DNA of 64,000 bases from an uncultured Collinsella sp. (GTDB lineage Bacteria > Actinomycetota > Coriobacteriia > Coriobacteriales > Coriobacteriaceae), in assembly GCA_900542905.1 (NCBI GenBank), contig UQPF01000008.1, positions 1 to 64,000 on the forward strand, read 5' to 3'. Made by a program: the position numbers and the translations under genes. The notes beneath the pieces were generated by a model. The model was not told the origin of the DNA, did no database searches, and worked only from the letters and a program-made list of their open reading frames with translations. This document shows positions 61,483-64,000 of the stretch, in pieces. Every line of letters begins with the position of its first letter. Position 1 is the first letter of the stretch.

Positions 61483-62649
61483 TTACTCGGCGTCGGCCTC
61501 CTCGTCCTTCTTCTCGGAAGGAAGCGGGGTAACCTCGATCTCGACGCCCAGAGTCTCAGCAGCGGACTTCATGGACAGGGAGATACGACGACGGTCGAGG
61601 TCGATCTCCATGACCTTGACCTGAACCTTGTCGCCCACGTGGGTGACCTGAGAAGGCTGGTCGACGTGCTTGTTGGCCATCTCGGAGATGTGCACCAGGC
61701 CCTCGATGCCCTCGCCCAGGTCGACAAAAGCGCCGAACGGGACAAGCTTGGTCACAGTGCCCTCGACGATAGCGCCGACGGGGTACTTCTTGACCAGTGC
61801 ACGCCACGGATCCTCGGTGGTCTGCTTGAGACCCAGGGAGATGCGCTCGCGGTTGAGATCGACGTCGAGAACCTCGACCTCGACCTCCTGGCCCACCTTG
61901 ACAACCTCGGAAGGATGGTTGACGTGGTTCCAGGAGAGCTCGGAGATGTGGATGAGGCCGTCGATACCGCCGAGGTCGACGAAGGCGCCGAAGTCGACGA
62001 TGGAGGAAACGGTGCCCTGGAGACGCATGCCAGACTTGAGCTTGGACAGAATCTCGGAGCGCTCGGCCTTACGGGACTCCTCGAGCACGACGCGACGGGA
62101 GAGGACGACGTTGTTGCGGTTGCGGTCCATCTCGATGACGCGAGCCTCGATGCGGGTGCCCATGTAGGAGGTGAGGTCCTTGACACGACGGAGGTCGACG
62201 AGGGAAGCGGGCAGGAAGCCACGCAGGCCGATGTCGAGGATCAGGCCGCCCTTGACAACCTCGATAACCTCGCCCTCGACGTTCTCGCCGGAGTTGAACT
62301 TCTCCTCGATGCGGTTCCAAGCACGCTCGTACTCGGCACGCTTCTTGGACAGGACCAGACGACCGTCCTTGTCCTCCTTCTGGAGAACCAGAGCCTCGAT
62401 GGGATCACCGAGTGCAACGATGTCTGCAGGGTTAGCGTCCTTGCGGATGGACAGCTCGCGGACCGGGATAACGCCCTCGGACTTGAATCCGATGTCAACG
62501 AGCACCTCGTCATGCTCGATCTTAACGACAGTGCCGTTAACGAGATCGCCCTCATCAAAGTCGGTAATCGTACCGTCGATGAGGTTGTTCATCTCCTCCT
62601 CATTGACATCGTCAAGAGAGAAAATGGACGAGTTCTGAATCTCACTCAA
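61483..62649 (-). CDS. rpsA: 30S ribosomal protein S1
   Basis: 388 aa with four S1 RNA-binding repeats (about 35-105, 120-190, 205-275 and 290-360), the short form seen in Gram-positive bacteria. Each ends with a RISLS/RISLG-type strand. The C-terminus is acidic. The start is a TTG at 62649 with AAAGGGG 7 bases upstream. It is divergent from the HAD gene. Confidence 0.94.
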   Translation of the reverse strand: MSEIQNSSIFSLDDVNEEEMNNLIDGTITDFDEGDLVNGTVVKIEHDEVLVDIGFKSEGVIPVRELSIRKDANPADIVALGDPIEALVLQKEDKDGRLVLSKKRAEYERAWNRIEEKFNSGENVEGEVIEVVKGGLILDIGLRGFLPASLVDLRRVKDLTSYMGTRIEARVIEMDRNRNNVVLSRRVVLEESRKAERSEILSKLKSGMRLQGTVSSIVDFGAFVDLGGIDGLIHISELSWNHVNHPSEVVKVGQEVEVEVLDVDLNRERISLGLKQTTEDPWRALVKKYPVGAIVEGTVTKLVPFGAFVDLGEGIEGLVHISEMANKHVDQPSQVTHVGDKVQVKVMEIDLDRRRISLSMKSAAETLGVEIEVTPLPSEKKDEEADAE

Positions 62650-62964
62650 AGGTGGACCCCTTTCGAACTACGGGGCCCCGATTGCTAGGACCTACAGAAG
62701 GGTGCGACAAGCACACAACGTTTAGGAACACTCGGGAGCCGACAGATACTAATGTGACGCTTATGCAATCACGTTCGTATAGGTTACGGGGAAATGAGTT
62801 CGATTTCAAGCGTGAACTGCGATTTTTTACTCGTGTGGAGACTTTTTCGTAATCTTATGAACACACGTCTCCGCAACTTGACGATAACCAGCCAGGCATT
62901 CGGCTTTGGGGTAAAGTATCCGGAGCCAACGATTCTAGATCGATTTTTCGAGAAAGGTGCCCGC
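62650..62964. other. Divergent intergenic region rpsA-HAD
   Basis: 315 bases without a gene. GGAGAC (62837-62842) and GTCTCC (62867-62872) form a loose dyad. The frame of the HAD gene stays open through part of it, but no ribosome-binding site supports an earlier start. Promoters for both genes must lie here; I see no strong boxes. Confidence 0.5.
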
Positions 62965-63723
62965 GTGCTCAAAGCAGTCGTTTTCGATATGGACGAGACG
63001 CTTATTAGCATCAACCTCAACGCGTTCATCCTTCGCTATTTTAAGGATGTCTCTTCGATGCTCGCGGATATCGGGCGCCGCAGTCGCGGTGGCACGATGG
63101 CACGCCTCGGCACCATCCTGGTCGACCTCAACGCCAATCGCCGCAGCGGCACGGACAACCACACCAATCTTGAGTTTTACCAAGAAGCGGTCGAGCGCCG
63201 ATGCGGAATCCGCCTCTCCGATCCCCTCATCTACGAGGCGTTTACCTACTATGACCGCGAAGTTCTTCCGTACAAGAACGACGATGTCATTAACGCCCAC
63301 GCCATGCCGGGCGCACACGCCGCGCTCCAGGCCGTACAGGACGCTGGACTGCGTTGCGCGCTCTTTACCAACCCCAGCTTTCCCCAGGGGGCCATCGAGT
63401 GCCGCATGGGCTGGGGCGACCTGGCCGACGCCCCCTTTGAACTCGTGACGCACATGGGAAACGCCACCCGCTGCAAGCCCGATACCACCTACTATCTAGA
63501 GCAGCTTCAGGTGATGGGGCTCGAGCCGCACGAGGTCCTTATGGTGGGCAACGATCCCAAGCGCGACTTCCCGTCCCCCGATTGCGGCATCCAAACCGCC
63601 TTTGTGGGCCAAGGCAAGCCCAGCCGAGCCACCTGGCGCGGAACCATGGAAGGCTTCGCCCACGACTTCAACGCCGTAGTAGAAGCCTTCTACGAACACC
63701 AAATAGCCGACGAACTATCGTAG
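62965..63723 (+). CDS. HAD-family hydrolase
   Basis: 252 aa with a GTG start at 62965 (AAAGGTG upstream). Motif I is VFDMDETL (catalytic Asp8, Asp10), motif II is in CALFTNPSFP, and motif IV is in MVGNDPKRDFPSPDCG. The cap domain lies between about 20 and 110. It should be a small-molecule phosphatase or mutase; substrate unknown. It is convergent with the gene at the window end. Confidence 0.85.
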   Translation: MLKAVVFDMDETLISINLNAFILRYFKDVSSMLADIGRRSRGGTMARLGTILVDLNANRRSGTDNHTNLEFYQEAVERRCGIRLSDPLIYEAFTYYDREVLPYKNDDVINAHAMPGAHAALQAVQDAGLRCALFTNPSFPQGAIECRMGWGDLADAPFELVTHMGNATRCKPDTTYYLEQLQVMGLEPHEVLMVGNDPKRDFPSPDCGIQTAFVGQGKPSRATWRGTMEGFAHDFNAVVEAFYEHQIADELS

Positions 63724-63742
63724 GCGCCAGAACATCTAGCGC

Positions 63743-63809
63743 AGTTGCGGTGAGATAGTTCCTGTTTGCCCCTCACCCGGGTAATTTTAGGAACTATCTC
63801 ACCGCAACT
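63743..63809. repeat. 67-bp palindrome, family 1 (copy 4)
   Basis: Arms AGTTGCGGTGAGATAGTTCC and GGAACTATCTCACCGCAACT, a perfect 20-bp stem with a 27-base loop. It lies exactly between the convergent HAD gene and the gene at the window end. Confidence 0.85.
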
Positions 63810-63815
63810 TAATAT

Positions 63816-64000
63816 CTAGCACACCTGGGTTTTGCCGATCATGATGTTGAGGATCTCGACGTCGGTGTCCTTCATGCCCACGCGGCCTACGTAGCCCATA
63901 CTGGCGATTGTCTGCTCAACGGTATCTTGGATCAGGCCCTCGCCGGCGCGGAAGCCGCGGCCTTGCATGGCCATATCATGGCCCAGAATCGCCGCATCGA
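63816..64000 (-). CDS. C-terminal end of an L-serine dehydratase/cysteine desulfidase-like protein (partial)
   Basis: The last 60 or so residues of a protein whose start lies beyond the window: AAILGHDMAMQGRGFRAGEGL..., then TIASMGYVGRVGMKDTDVEILNIMIGKTQVC. The GM-x-x-TD-x-x-IL-x-x-M ending resembles the SDH_alpha/UPF0597 family (L-serine dehydratase alpha, L-cysteine desulfidase). Only the end is visible, so substrate cannot be judged. Confidence 0.55.
   Translation of the reverse strand, partial: DAAILGHDMAMQGRGFRAGEGLIQDTVEQTIASMGYVGRVGMKDTDVEILNIMIGKTQVC

Overview
The window looks like a chromosomal piece of a GC-rich, strictly anaerobic gut actinobacterium of the Coriobacteriia, most likely Collinsella. 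I base this on the overall gene content, the intergenic hairpins, and the combination of a formate hydrogenlyase, Mo and Se enzymes and double-cubane-type reductases. The genus is an inference; no 16S rRNA gene is present. Almost everything between 0.3 and 52.5 kb is on the minus strand.

Layout. 0.3-8.5 kb is housekeeping (folC, valS, clpX, clpP, tig, tRNA-Leu). 8.8-15.4 kb holds a two-subunit XdhD-type molybdenum hydroxylase, gdhA, a Cys-rich Se/S-carrier-like (DUF3343) protein and mobA. 15.6-36.8 kb reads, in transcription order from about 36.9 kb downwards: hydN, selenocysteine-containing fdhF, the [NiFe] group-4 hydrogenase hyfABCDEFGHI with hycH and hycI, a formate channel, a second molybdopterin oxidoreductase, then selA, selB and selC (tRNA-Sec). 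This is a formate hydrogenlyase with the machinery to decode its UGA codon. 37.2-38.5 kb is a small accessory patch: a RelB/DinJ-PIN toxin-antitoxin pair, duplicated tRNA-Gly fragments, tRNA-Gly and tRNA-Pro. 38.6-46.9 kb has brnQ, then a likely operon of two double-cubane/2-hydroxyacyl-CoA-dehydratase-like reductases, their ATP-dependent activase, selD (itself a selenoprotein, UGA at codon 17), yedF, a second DUF3343 gene and a cysteine desulfurase. 47.1-52.5 kb is molybdate uptake and Moco maturation (modCBA, mog, moeA). 52.7-64 kb is mixed-strand housekeeping (ClC channel, lipid kinase, GGQ release-factor-like protein, xpt, MFS exporter, metY, yigZ, rnpB, rpsA, a HAD hydrolase).

How it fits together. 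Mod/Mog/MoeA/MobA supply bis-MGD or related Mo cofactors. SelD makes selenophosphate, which SelA uses to make Sec-tRNA for SelB-directed insertion into FdhF and SelD. FdhF plus Hyf split formate to CO2 and H2. A hydrogenlyase, a Mo hydroxylase and a DUF3343/YedF/SelD set in one region also suggest a second selenium route (labile Se in Mo hydroxylases). The activase/double-cubane reductase pair in the selD operon may be its reductive arm; that is the least explained system here.

Noncoding structure is rich. There are four roughly 67-70 bp palindromes with conserved ends and covarying arms, mostly at convergent gene junctions. There are three roughly 100 nt elements with a conserved core and completely different but still complementary outer stems. 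Two SECIS hairpins, many intrinsic terminators and a 203 bp-period duplication at tRNA-Gly are also visible. No insertion sequence, CRISPR array or rRNA operon was found.
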